Assembly (NCBI GenBank): GCA_021737145.1
Contig: JAIPEN010000007.1
Coordinates: 124,001 to 188,000 of the forward strand
Origin: Desulfarculaceae bacterium
GTDB taxonomy: Bacteria > Desulfobacterota > Desulfarculia > Desulfarculales > Desulfarculaceae
Direction of reading: 5' to 3'
DNA: 64,000 bases
In this document: positions 26,674 through 34,654 of the stretch, piece after piece
Numbering within the stretch: position 1 is the stretch's first letter
Layout: each line of letters starts with the position of its first letter
Translations under genes and position numbers: made by a program
The notes under the pieces: generated by a model
Databases searched by the model: none
Told to the model about the DNA's origin: nothing
What the model saw: only the letters and a program-made list of their open reading frames with translations

Positions 26674-27183
26674 TTACTTCAGGTTGGACGCCATGATCCT
26701 CAGGTCCTTGGCCATGGCGGCCCATTTCTCCTCGCCCAAAATTCCCACCACCCGGTCCTGGGCCTTATGCCACAGAGGCATGGCCTGAAGCACCGCGGTT
26801 TTGCCTTGGCTGGTTATCTCCACCTTCTGCTCCCGCCGGTCCTCGCCCGGCGTGGTGCGCACCAACCCGTTGTCTTCCAACAGGCGCAGATTGCGGCTCA
26901 AGGTGGTGCGGTCCATGCCCAGGCCCTTGGCCAGCTGGGCCAGGTTGCTCTCCGGCGAGAGCAGAAAGGCCACCAGCAGGCTGAACTGGGTGATCTTCAG
27001 GCCACTGGGCTTGAGGGCCTGGTCAAAGGCCTGGGTGACCAGGCGGCTGGCCCGGCGCAGGTTGTAGGCCGCGCAGCTGCGGGCCACGGACAAGCAGAAC
27101 TCCGAGCTGAAGCACACATCGCTGTCATCGCCGAACAGGCTGGACAGCTTTTTTTCAACCTCTTTCTCGGTCACGCTAGGCAT
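26674..27183 (-). CDS. MarR-family transcriptional regulator
   Basis: The 169-residue protein has the winged-helix core of MarR: 'QFSLLVAFLLSPESNLAQLA', recognition region 'GMDRTTLSRNLRLLEDNGLV', and the wing 'EDRREQKVEITSQG'. Family members bind small phenolic or hydrophobic ligands and derepress efflux genes. It is encoded just upstream of, and on the same strand as, the YbhGFSR-like exporter, so local control is probable. An unusual N-terminal extension of about 35 residues contains three Cys ('DDSDVCFSSEFCLSVARSC'), which might allow redox or metal sensing. Confidence 0.92.
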   Translation of the reverse strand: MPSVTEKEVEKKLSSLFGDDSDVCFSSEFCLSVARSCAAYNLRRASRLVTQAFDQALKPSGLKITQFSLLVAFLLSPESNLAQLAKGLGMDRTTLSRNLRLLEDNGLVRTTPGEDRREQKVEITSQGKTAVLQAMPLWHKAQDRVVGILGEEKWAAMAKDLRIMASNLK

Positions 27184-27207
27184 TCCTCAAGAGTGGAGAC
27201 TTAATAG

Positions 27208-27220
27208 GAGTATATACACG
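27208..27220. promoter_or_regulatory. candidate MarR autoregulatory operator
   Basis: A perfect GTATATAC palindrome (27210-27217), extended to GTATATACAC, lies about 30 bases before the regulator's start. The reverse strand reads GTGTATATAC, closely matching the site at 26645-26656. Position and repetition suggest autoregulation. Confidence 0.45.
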
Positions 27221-27335
27221 CAATATGGGGCGGGTCAACAAAAAAACCGCGATACGCGCAAACGGGGCTGGAGGCGGGGCGGCTCTTGTATTAAAATTCC
27301 TCCCTCCAACCGAAACCCGCAAAAGGCGAGTGGCG

Positions 27336-27725
27336 ATGAGCCCAGCGAATAACAAACTGGACCCCGAGCAACTGGCCGGGCTGATGCCCACGGGCCTGGC
27401 CGATGAGTTTTTCGACGCGCTCTACGGCGACGCGGCCGAGGGGGCCTATGACATCGAGCTGGCCCTCAAGGGCCAGGAGGGGGCGCGCCTGGAGCTGGAG
27501 CTCAGGCTCAAGCAGCGCCCGGGCAAGTGCCTGGCCTGTAACCTCACCTACGGCCTGCCCCAGGTGTTTTCGCGCCACCCGGTGCTGGACCTCAAGGGCC
27601 TGGTGGCCAGGGTGTGCCAGCTGGCCGGGACCGATCCGGAGCGGGCCCAATGGGAGCTGGGCCACACCCGCCCGGTGAGCGACGAGCTGCACGCCATACC
27701 CCTGTATATAGAGCTGGGAGACTGA
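27336..27725 (+). CDS. conserved hypothetical protein, Desulfobacterota-type
   Basis: From ATG 27336 the product has 129 residues. The centre, 'RPGKCLACNLTYGLPQVFSRHP', preceded by 'EFFDALYGDAAEGAYDIELA', matches my memory of a short family common in Desulfobacterota that databases have often mislabelled as a homeobox protein. The 'CLAC' pair could bind metal or form a disulfide. No enzymatic motif is visible. It is transcribed just ahead of the cobalamin riboswitch, but that has its own promoter-like sequence, so the link is not established. Confidence 0.7.
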   Translation: MSPANNKLDPEQLAGLMPTGLADEFFDALYGDAAEGAYDIELALKGQEGARLELELRLKQRPGKCLACNLTYGLPQVFSRHPVLDLKGLVARVCQLAGTDPERAQWELGHTRPVSDELHAIPLYIELGD

Positions 27726-27754
27726 AGACCGCCGGCGGCCCCGGGGCAAGAGCC

Positions 27755-27783
27755 TTGACAAAGGGGCGCGTCCGGCATATGCA
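27755..27783 (+). promoter_or_regulatory. sigma-70-type promoter for the cobalamin-riboswitch operon
   Basis: A perfect TTGACA (27755-27760) is followed after exactly 17 bases by TATGCA (27778-27783). Transcription would start near 27790, a few bases before the riboswitch. The -10 is only a partial match, but the fit to the RNA start is good. Confidence 0.6.
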
Positions 27784-27800
27784 AAGACACAATTTATTTT

Positions 27801-27972
27801 GGGCGGCAGCGAGGCGGCCCGCAAGGCCCTAACAGGGAAGCCGGTGCGAATCCGGCACGGACCCGCCGCTGTGACCGGGGACCAAACCCGCAAAAAAGCC
27901 ACTGTTCCGCGCAAGCGGGGCGGGAAGGCGCGGGGAGTAGGACGAACCGGGAGTCAGAAGACCTGCCTCGCC
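27801..27972 (+). ncRNA. cobalamin riboswitch (adenosylcobalamin class)
   Basis: The conserved core elements are all present in order: 'AACAGGGAAGCCGGTGCG' at 27830-27847 followed by 'AATCCGGCACGGACCCGCC', 'GCTGTGACCGGGG', 'GCCACTGTTCC' at 27898-27908, 'GGGAAGGCG' at 27922-27930, and the B12-box with 'GAACCGGGAGTCAGAAGACC' at 27943-27962. This is the classic B12 element that switches off cobalamin synthesis or uptake genes when the cofactor is plentiful. It lies upstream of a ThiC-like gene, not the TPP riboswitch expected for thiamine synthesis, which is the key evidence that the operon makes a cobamide part. Confidence 0.93.
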
Positions 27973-28002
27973 GCCGGCGACTGGGGAGAAGGCAAATCCT
28001 TG

Positions 28003-28038
28003 GGACGCACCGCGTCCGGGGATTTTTGTTTTCCCCGG
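28003..28038 (+). promoter_or_regulatory. riboswitch expression platform with overlapping hairpins
   Basis: GGACGC (28003-28008) pairs with GCGTCC (28012-28017) and is followed by a T-rich run, as in an intrinsic terminator. CCGGGGA (28016-28022) can instead pair with TCCCCGG (28032-28038). The two hairpins share bases 28016-28017 and so compete. The ribosome site AAGGAG follows at about 28071-28076. Which hairpin forms with ligand bound is not determined here. Confidence 0.5.
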
Positions 28039-28082
28039 GTGGTCCCGCGCTTACAACCTCCTAACGGGAATAAGGAGAAAGT

Positions 28083-29393
28083 ATGGCCACCCAAGTAGAA
28101 CTGGCCGCAGCCGGCCAAATCACCCCCCAAATGAAACAGATCGCCCTGGACGAGGGCCTGGCCCCGGAGCTGGTGCGCCAGCGATTCGCCGGCGGACAGA
28201 TCGTGGCCCCGGTGGGGGCCAATCATAAGCACAGCCTGGTGGGCCTGGGCCAGGGACTGGCCACCAAGGTGAACGCCTCCATCGGCACCTCCACCGACAT
28301 CGTGGACATCGAGGCCGAGGTCAGCAAGGCCCTGGCCGCCCAGGCCGCCGGGGCCGACACCCTCATGGAGCTGAGCGTGGGCGGCGACCTGGACCGGGTG
28401 CGGCGCGAGGTGCTGGCCGCGGTGGAGCTGCCGGTGGGCAACGTGCCCCTGTACCAGGCCTTTGGCGAGGCCAAGCGCAGGTACGGCGACCCCAACAAGC
28501 TGGACGAGGAACTGCTCTTCGAGCTGATCGAGCGCCAGTGCGCCGACGGCATTTCCTTCATGGCCGTGCACTGCGGCATCAACCTCTACACCATCGAGCG
28601 CCTGGAAAAGCAGAACTACCGCTACGGCGGGCTGGTGAGCAAGGGCGGGGCCAGCATGGTGGCCTGGATGAAAAAGAACAACCGCGAGAACCCGCTCTAC
28701 GCCCGCTTCGACCGGGTGGTGGAGATCCTCAAGAAGTACGACGTGGTGCTCTCGCTGGGCAACGGCCTCAGGGCCGGGGCCATCCACGACTCCTTTGACC
28801 GGGCCATGGTGCAGGAGCTTTTGATCAACTGCGAGCTGGCCCAACTGGGCCGGGAGATGGGCTGCCAGATGCTGGTGGAGGGGCCGGGCCACGTACCCCT
28901 GGATCAGATCGAGGCCAACATCATTTTGCAAAAGCGCATGAGCGACGACGCGCCCTATTACATGCTGGGCCCCATCCCCAGCGACGTGACCGCTTCCCAC
29001 GATCACATCACCGCGGCCATAGGCGCGGCCCAGAGCGCCCGCTACGGCGCGGACCTGATCTGCTACATCACCCCGGCCGAGCACCTGGCCCTGCCCGACG
29101 AGCAGGACGTGATCGCCGGGGTGAAGGCGGCGCGCACCGCGGCCTACATCGGCGACACGGTCAAGTATCCCCAGCGGGGCCGGGCGCGGGACCTGGCCAT
29201 GAGCAAGGCCCGCCGCGATTCGGACTGGGAGCAACAGTACGAGCTGGCCCTGTTCAGCCAGGACGCCAAGGCTATCCGGGCCGAGCGCAGCCCGGCCGAC
29301 AGCCAGGTGTGCACCATGTGCGGCGAGTTCTGCGCCAACCGGGGCGGCAACCAGGTCTTCGGCCACCTGGTCGAGGGCACCTGCAAGGCCTGA
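28083..29393 (+). CDS. bzaF: 5-hydroxybenzimidazole synthase BzaF (ThiC-family radical SAM)
   Basis: BzaF converts aminoimidazole ribotide to 5-hydroxybenzimidazole, the first step of anaerobic lower-ligand synthesis. The 436-residue protein is a short ThiC-family member: 'GANHKHSLVGLGQGLATKVN', 'EGPGHVPLDQIEANI', 'PIPSDVTASHDHITAAIGAA', and a C-terminal cluster motif Cys410-X2-Cys413-X3-Cys417. Most thiamine enzymes have CX2CX4C, so the spacing is one residue shorter. Three contextual facts favour BzaF over ThiC: a cobalamin (not TPP) riboswitch, a methyltransferase gene 7 bases downstream, and cobT behind that. Thiamine synthesis remains possible but less likely. Ribosome site AAGGAG is strong. 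Confidence 0.85.
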   Translation: MATQVELAAAGQITPQMKQIALDEGLAPELVRQRFAGGQIVAPVGANHKHSLVGLGQGLATKVNASIGTSTDIVDIEAEVSKALAAQAAGADTLMELSVGGDLDRVRREVLAAVELPVGNVPLYQAFGEAKRRYGDPNKLDEELLFELIERQCADGISFMAVHCGINLYTIERLEKQNYRYGGLVSKGGASMVAWMKKNNRENPLYARFDRVVEILKKYDVVLSLGNGLRAGAIHDSFDRAMVQELLINCELAQLGREMGCQMLVEGPGHVPLDQIEANIILQKRMSDDAPYYMLGPIPSDVTASHDHITAAIGAAQSARYGADLICYITPAEHLALPDEQDVIAGVKAARTAAYIGDTVKYPQRGRARDLAMSKARRDSDWEQQYELALFSQDAKAIRAERSPADSQVCTMCGEFCANRGGNQVFGHLVEGTCKA

Positions 29394-29400
29394 GGTCCGG

Positions 29401-30453
29401 GTGTCCATGGAGACGCCGGGCCCAGCCCGCCTGGCCCACCCGGCCCCGGCCGGCTTCCAGGCATTGGAAGACCTGGCCTCGGCCGGGTGGTTCAGCGAGG
29501 TGCTCTTCGCGGCCCTGGAGCTGGACATCTTCGCCCGTTTGGGGCGGGAGTCCCGCACCGCCGAGGAGTTGGCCAAGGCCCAGAGCTGGGACGCCCCAGC
29601 CCTGGAGCGCCTGTTGGCGGCCCTGGCCGATCTGGGTCTGTTGGCCAGTCGCCAGGGCCGCTATGCCAACGGCCCCGTGGCTCTTAGGCATTTACTGCCC
29701 GGCGAGCCGGATTATCTGGGCCACTTCCTGGCCTACCGCCGCTACATTGCCGGGCATTGGAAGCGGCTGCCCGCGCGGGTGCGGCAAGGCACGGCGGCCA
29801 ACCAACGGGACCATGACGAGCCGCCGGAGATGTACCGGCAACGGGTGCTGGCCTACGTACGCGCCCTGGACGCCCAGGCCCGGCTCAAGGCGGCCGAGGC
29901 CCTTGAACGGCTGGGAGCCTTGCCAGCCCCGCCGGGCAGGATCTTGGACCTGGGGGGCGGGGCCGGGGCCTGGTGCCGCGCGCTGCTGGCCCGGTGGCCC
30001 AGGGCCAGGGGCGTGCTCCTGGACCTGCCCGAGGTGCTGGACGCGGCCCGCGAGCTATACCCCGGGCCCTCGGACTGGGCGCGGATCGAGGCCGTGGAGG
30101 GCGACTGCCGCGAGCCGCAACTGGCGGCGCGGTCCTTTGACCTGATCGTTCTGTCCAACCTGCTGCACGTTTATAGCCCGCGCGAAGCCGAGGGCATCGT
30201 GGCCCGCGCGGCCGCCCTGCTGGCTCCGGACGGCTGCCTGCTGATTCACGACTACCTCTGCGAGGAGCAGGCCGGGGCCCCGCTCAAGGGCCGCCTTTAC
30301 GACCTGCACATGCTGTTGAACACCTTTAACGGCTGCATCCACCCCCTGGAGAGCCTGGCGGTCATGCTGGCCGCGGCCGGCCTGGGCGACTGGCGGCTTG
30401 CGCCCCTGCCCAGCGACTCGGCCCTCATCCTGGCCCGGGCGGATCGCCAATAA
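29401..30453 (+). CDS. SAM-dependent O-methyltransferase-like protein (possible BzaC role)
   Basis: The 350-residue protein has the plan of the plant-type O-methyltransferase/hydroxyneurosporene methyltransferase family. An N-terminal winged-helix dimer domain ('SEVLFAALELDIFARLG', 'SWDAPALERLLAALADLGLL') is followed by a Rossmann domain with SAM motif 'ILDLGGGAGAWCRALLARWP', 'GVLLDLPEVLDAA', and 'DLIVLSNLLHVYS'. BzaC, the methyltransferase that makes 5-methoxybenzimidazole from 5-hydroxybenzimidazole, is a methyltransferase of this broad kind. Position between bzaF and cobT under a cobalamin riboswitch makes this role the best guess. The GTG 29401 start has TGAGGT upstream; ATG 29407 is the alternative. 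Confidence 0.78.
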   Translation: MSMETPGPARLAHPAPAGFQALEDLASAGWFSEVLFAALELDIFARLGRESRTAEELAKAQSWDAPALERLLAALADLGLLASRQGRYANGPVALRHLLPGEPDYLGHFLAYRRYIAGHWKRLPARVRQGTAANQRDHDEPPEMYRQRVLAYVRALDAQARLKAAEALERLGALPAPPGRILDLGGGAGAWCRALLARWPRARGVLLDLPEVLDAARELYPGPSDWARIEAVEGDCREPQLAARSFDLIVLSNLLHVYSPREAEGIVARAAALLAPDGCLLIHDYLCEEQAGAPLKGRLYDLHMLLNTFNGCIHPLESLAVMLAAAGLGDWRLAPLPSDSALILARADRQ

Positions 30454-30466
30454 GGAGAGGCATCAA

Positions 30467-31528
30467 ATGAAACTGAACCAGATCATCGCCAACATAAAAC
30501 CCATCGATCCGGAGAAGCTGGCCTCGGCTCATGAGCATTCTTGCGCCCTGGCCATACCGCCCCTGGCCCTGGGGCGGCTGCACGAGCTGGGCGAACGCCT
30601 GGCCGCCATTCAGGGCACCCTGGCGCCCCGGGTGGAGCGCCGCCTGTTTCTGGTCCTGGCCGGGGACCACGGGGTGGCCGTGGAAGGAGTGAGCGCCTTT
30701 CCCCAGGAGGTGACCGGCGAGATGGTCAAGAACTTCCTGGCTGGCGGGGCCAGCATCAACGCCCTGGCCCGCGAGGCCGGGGCCGAGGTGTGGGTGGCGG
30801 ACATGGGCATCATCCCCGACCTGGACCCCGGGACCAGCGGCGGCCAGCTTTTCATCAATCGCAAGGTGGCCCGGGGCACGGCCAACCTGGCCCAGGGCCC
30901 GGCCATGAGCCGCGCCCAGGCCGAGCAGGCGATCATGACCGGCTTTGAGCTGGCCAGCGAGGCCATCGGCCAGGGAGTGGAGATGCTGGGGGCGGGGGAC
31001 ATGGGCATCGCCAACACCACGCCCTCCACGGCCATCGCCGCGGCGCTCACCGGCCGTCCCCTGGAGGAACTGGTGGGGCGGGGCACCGGCCTGGACGACC
31101 CCGGCCTGGCCAACAAGCGCCGGGTCATCGCCCGGGGCCTGGAGATCAACCAGCCCGATCCGGGCGACGGCCTGGATGTTTTGGCCAAGGTGGGCGGCTT
31201 CGAGATAGGGGGAATTGCCGGCTGCGTGCTGGCCGCGGCCCATCATCGCAAGCCTTTGGTCATCGACGGGCTCATCTCCACCGCCGGGGCGCTCATCGCC
31301 CATGCCCTTTGCCCGGCCGTGGCCGGGTATGTGTTCGCCGGCCACCGCTCCCAGGAGCCGGCTCACCAGGCCATGCTGGCCCGCCTGGGCCTGGAGCCCA
31401 TCCTGGACCTGGGCATGCGCCTGGGCGAGGGCACCGGCGCGGCCCTGGCCATGCAGGTGTTGGGCGGGGCGGCCCGGGTGATGCGCCAGGTGCTCACCTT
31501 TGAGCAGGCCGGGGTGAGCCAGGGCTAG
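30467..31528 (+). CDS. cobT: nicotinate-nucleotide--dimethylbenzimidazole phosphoribosyltransferase CobT
   Basis: CobT activates a benzimidazole lower ligand to its alpha-ribotide for cobamide assembly. The 353 residues from ATG 30467 (AAGGAGAGG upstream) include 'LVLAGDHGVAVEGVSAFPQE', 'GAGDMGIANTTPSTAIAAAL', 'DGLISTAGALIAHALCP', and the C-terminal 'LGMRLGEGTGAALAM' with the catalytic glutamate. All are typical. It is the last gene of the riboswitch operon, 13 bases after the methyltransferase. CobT enzymes discriminate among bases, so this copy may be tuned to the methoxy or hydroxy base predicted from the operon. Confidence 0.97.
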   Translation: MKLNQIIANIKPIDPEKLASAHEHSCALAIPPLALGRLHELGERLAAIQGTLAPRVERRLFLVLAGDHGVAVEGVSAFPQEVTGEMVKNFLAGGASINALAREAGAEVWVADMGIIPDLDPGTSGGQLFINRKVARGTANLAQGPAMSRAQAEQAIMTGFELASEAIGQGVEMLGAGDMGIANTTPSTAIAAALTGRPLEELVGRGTGLDDPGLANKRRVIARGLEINQPDPGDGLDVLAKVGGFEIGGIAGCVLAAAHHRKPLVIDGLISTAGALIAHALCPAVAGYVFAGHRSQEPAHQAMLARLGLEPILDLGMRLGEGTGAALAMQVLGGAARVMRQVLTFEQAGVSQG

Positions 31529-31602
31529 CAACCTCCCGCCACGGCTACCTAATCTTCAGGACTTCCCCGGCTGTTGGGCACGGTGGCCGCTTCGGGGTAT
31601 AA

Positions 31603-31616
31603 ATAATAAACATTAT
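31603..31616. promoter_or_regulatory. AT-rich inverted repeat upstream of catalase
   Basis: ATAAT (31603-31607) and ATTAT (31612-31616) are inverted around AAAC, in an AT-rich patch about 210 bases before the catalase start. The half-sites resemble those of Fur/PerR proteins, but the 4-base spacing does not match a PerR box. The remainder of the 294-base gap holds no gene I can see. Confidence 0.35.
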
Positions 31617-31822
31617 CTTTAAAAAATAATCCTCCAGGGGATTGTTCTAGAGACCGCAACTGCCTTACAATTTGAATATCAGGTTAGATCAGCCCGCCCC
31701 ATTTTTGGCTGCCCCGTGACCGTGCCGAATAGTTGACCCCCCGGATGTCCTGATCCCGGGAAGCTATAGACGCCGTGCCCCTGACCTGGGAACGGCGAAT
31801 CTCAAGCTCAGGAGGAGCATTC

Positions 31823-33280
31823 ATGAGCAACGACGAAAAAAAATTCACCACCAATGACGCCGGCATCCCGGTGTCCAGCGATGAGTTTTCCCTCACCGTC
31901 GGGCCGGACGGGCCCATCCTGCTGCAAGACCATTACTTGATGGAGCAGATGGCCAACTTCAACCGGGAGATGATCCCGGACCGTCAGCCCCATGCCAAGG
32001 GTTCCGGCGCCTTCGGCAATTTCGAGGTGACTCAGGACGTGAGCGCCTACACCAAGGCCGCCCTGTTCCAGCCGGGCGCCACCACCGACATGCTGGCCCG
32101 CTTCTCCACCGTGGCCGGCGAGTCCGGCAGCCCCGACTCCTGGCGGGACGTGCGCGGCTTTGCCCTGAAGTTCTACACTACCCAGGGCAACTACGACATG
32201 GTGGGCAACAACACCCCCGTGTTCTTCGTGCGCGACCCCATGAAGTTCCAGGACTTCATCCACTCCCAGAAACGCCTGGCCGCCAACGGCCTGCGCTGCA
32301 ATGACATGCAGTGGGACTTCTGGAGCCTGTCGCCGGAAACGGCCCACCAAGTCACCTACTTGATGGGCGATCGCGGCATCCCCAAGACCTACCGCAACAT
32401 GAACGGCTACTCCAGCCACACCTACATGTGGGTCAACGCCCAGGGTGAGCGCTTCTGGGTGAAGTACCACTTCAAGACCGACCAGGGCATCGAGTTCTAC
32501 ACCCAGGAAGAGGGTGACGAGATGGCCGGCATGGACGCCGACTGCCACCGCCGCGACCTGTTCGACGCCATCCAGCGGGAGGAGTATCCCTCCTGGACCA
32601 TGAAGGTGCAGATCATGCCCTTCGCGGAGGCGGAGACCTACCGTTTCAATCCCTTTGACCTGACCAAGATCTGGCCCCATTCCGACTATCCCTTGCACGA
32701 GGTGGGCCGTTTCACCCTGAACCAGAACCCCACTGACTTCCAGGCCCAGATAGAGCAGGCGGCGTTCGAGCCCAACAGCATGCCTCCGGGAATCGGCCCC
32801 AGCCCGGACAAGATGCTCCTGGCCCGGCTGATCTCCTACTCCGACGCCCACCGCGCCCGTCTGGGGGTCAACTACAAACAGATCCCGGTGAACCGGCCCA
32901 AGAGCCCGGTGCACTCCTACAGCAAGGGCGGCGCCATGCGCATGGACAACGTCACCGATCCGGTGTACGCGCCCAACTCCAAGGGCGGCCCGGTGGCCGA
33001 TCCCGAGAAGTATCCCGAGGACGCCGTGTGGAGCGCCAACGGCGACTTCATGCGCTCGGCTTACACCAAGCGCGCCGATGACGACGACTTTGTGCAGCCC
33101 CGCGCCCTGATCAACGAGGTGATGGACGACGCGGCGCGCGACCGCCTGGTGTCCAACGTGGTGGGCCACCTCATGGGCGGTGTGAAGGATCCGGTTCTGA
33201 GCCGGGCCTTCGAGTATTGGAAAAACATCGACGGAGCCGTCGGCGAACGCATCGAAAAGGGCGTCAAGGACAAGAAGTAA
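31823..33280 (+). CDS. katA: monofunctional heme catalase (small-subunit type)
   Basis: The 485-residue enzyme (ATG 31823 after AGGAGGAGC) decomposes hydrogen peroxide. It has the distal His region '[20 protein letters not shown]' (catalytic His), the distal Asn in '[18 protein letters not shown]', '[10 protein letters not shown]', and the proximal heme-ligand region '[20 protein letters not shown]' with the Tyr ligand. The length fits clade-3, NADPH-binding catalases. It is monocistronic with a strong terminator. In an otherwise anaerobic gene set it points to oxygen defence. Confidence 0.97.
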   Translation: MSNDEKKFTTNDAGIPVSSDEFSLTVGPDGPILLQDHYLMEQMANFNREMIPDRQPHAKGSGAFGNFEVTQDVSAYTKAALFQPGATTDMLARFSTVAGESGSPDSWRDVRGFALKFYTTQGNYDMVGNNTPVFFVRDPMKFQDFIHSQKRLAANGLRCNDMQWDFWSLSPETAHQVTYLMGDRGIPKTYRNMNGYSSHTYMWVNAQGERFWVKYHFKTDQGIEFYTQEEGDEMAGMDADCHRRDLFDAIQREEYPSWTMKVQIMPFAEAETYRFNPFDLTKIWPHSDYPLHEVGRFTLNQNPTDFQAQIEQAAFEPNSMPPGIGPSPDKMLLARLISYSDAHRARLGVNYKQIPVNRPKSPVHSYSKGGAMRMDNVTDPVYAPNSKGGPVADPEKYPEDAVWSANGDFMRSAYTKRADDDDFVQPRALINEVMDDAARDRLVSNVVGHLMGGVKDPVLSRAFEYWKNIDGAVGERIEKGVKDKK

Positions 33281-33299
33281 GCGGTTGTTTGTCAAATCG

Positions 33300-33338
33300 C
33301 CGGGCCCGTTGGTGCAAGCCGGCGGGCCCGGTTTTTTT
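33300..33338 (+). terminator. intrinsic terminator of the catalase gene
   Basis: CCGGGCCCG (33300-33308) pairs with CGGGCCCGG (33323-33331), followed by seven T residues (33332-33338). It lies 20 bases after the catalase stop and is a textbook Rho-independent terminator. Confidence 0.9.
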
Positions 33339-33501
33339 AAGACCGCGCACGGGCCGGCCGGCAGGGGGGAGGGCGGCGGCAAGGCAACGCCAGCCTTGAA
33401 AAGGCGGCGCGGCTTTACATTTTTCGGCCATGAGTTATTATTTGAAAAAAGGAATGGCAACCCATTGATAAAATAAATCAATTCTCGCCAAAACCTAAAA
33501 C

Positions 33502-33520
33502 GCCGCCTATGACCGGCGGC
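33502..33520 (+). other. hairpin in the leader of the BioB-like gene
   Basis: GCCGCC (33502-33507) and GGCGGC (33515-33520) pair around a 7-base loop, 10 bases before the GGAGA ribosome site of the next gene. It may tune translation. The surrounding 33340-33542 gap is partly AT-rich and probably includes the promoter; no gene is seen. Confidence 0.4.
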
Positions 33521-33542
33521 CCAGCCTCGCGGAGAACCTATT

Positions 33543-34610
33543 TTGCACCTCAGCCAGCCCTTTGATCCCAAGGTAACCGAGATAATGAAAAAGGCCCAGG
33601 ACATGGGCGGCATCAGCCAGGACGAGGCGGTGTATCTGCTGCGCCTGGAGCTTTGCTCGGACGAGGCCTACGCGGTGATGGCCCTGGCCAACCGCATGAG
33701 CCGCCAGAGCTTTGGGGGCAAGGCCGAGCGGCATTTTCACATCGGGCTCAACGTGGAGGGCTGCGTTTACAACTGCAAGTTCTGTTCGCTCACCAAGCAG
33801 GCGGGCATCTTCAAGGGCAGCGAGGAGTTCAGCCGGGAGCAGCTTTTGGCCTGGGGCAAGCAAGGCCAGGAGCAGGGGGCCGATGGCCTGAATCTCATGA
33901 CCACCGGCCGCTATTCTTTTGAAAAACTCCTGGAGATCGGCGCCTGGCTCAGCAAAGAGATAAGCGTGCCCCTGGTGGCCAACACCAGGGACATCACCCA
34001 CAAGGAGGGCGAGGCCCTCTTGGCCCACGGCTTCCAGGGCTTTTATCACGCCGTGCGCCTGGGCGAGGGCAAGGACACCCCCTTCCCGGTGGAGACCCGC
34101 ATCAAGACCCTCAAGGTGATCACCGAGGTGGGGCTCAAGTGGGCCAACTGCATCGAGCCGGTGGGGCCGGAGCACACCCCCGAGGAGATCGCCGGGCTAA
34201 TGGTCCTGGCCCGGGAGCTGGGGGCCACCTACTCCGGGGTGATGCGGCGCATCAACTTCCCGGGCTCGCCCCTGGGCCACCACGGCATGATCAACGAGCT
34301 GGAGATGGCCCGCATGGTGGCGGTGAGCCGCCTGGTCATGGGCGATGTGGCCAAGGCCCACTGCACCCACGAGCCCAACACCGCCGCGCTCATGGCCGGG
34401 GCCAACCTCTTTTTCCCGGAGGTGGGCTCCAGCCCCCGCGACGCCCAATCGGACACCGGCAAGGGGCGGGGCAAGGACCTGGAGGCCTGCGCCCGCATCT
34501 TCCGGGAGATGGGCCTGGACCCCTACCTGCCTTCCAACTGTTTTGACCAGGCCCGGCCCCCGGCCGAGCCCACGGACACCTGCCCTTCTTCATACAACGG
34601 CCTGCCCTGA
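33543..34610 (+). CDS. BioB-like radical SAM protein of unknown function
   Basis: The 355-residue protein (TTG start, GGAGA eight bases upstream) has the SAM-cluster motif Cys74-X3-Cys78-X2-Cys81 ('CVYNCKFC') and a TIM-barrel layout like biotin synthase, including 'PGSPLG' near the end of the barrel. Biotin synthase binds a second [2Fe-2S] cluster through three further Cys and an Arg. Here only one of the corresponding Cys positions is evident (Cys203, 'LKWANCIEP'); the other two read 'LMTTG' and 'VANTRD'. It is therefore unlikely to make biotin by the known mechanism. An ABC transporter for a small molecule follows 44 bases downstream, suggesting a linked pathway. Confidence 0.8.
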   Translation: MHLSQPFDPKVTEIMKKAQDMGGISQDEAVYLLRLELCSDEAYAVMALANRMSRQSFGGKAERHFHIGLNVEGCVYNCKFCSLTKQAGIFKGSEEFSREQLLAWGKQGQEQGADGLNLMTTGRYSFEKLLEIGAWLSKEISVPLVANTRDITHKEGEALLAHGFQGFYHAVRLGEGKDTPFPVETRIKTLKVITEVGLKWANCIEPVGPEHTPEEIAGLMVLARELGATYSGVMRRINFPGSPLGHHGMINELEMARMVAVSRLVMGDVAKAHCTHEPNTAALMAGANLFFPEVGSSPRDAQSDTGKGRGKDLEACARIFREMGLDPYLPSNCFDQARPPAEPTDTCPSSYNGLP

Positions 34611-34654
34611 GCCGTGCTCGCCGCTTGCAGGCGGTCCGGACCATAGGAGACACG

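Noticed and set aside
33543..34610. Annotation as biotin synthase (bioB)
   Set aside because: Two of the three [2Fe-2S] cysteines needed by BioB are missing and no other biotin gene is nearby.
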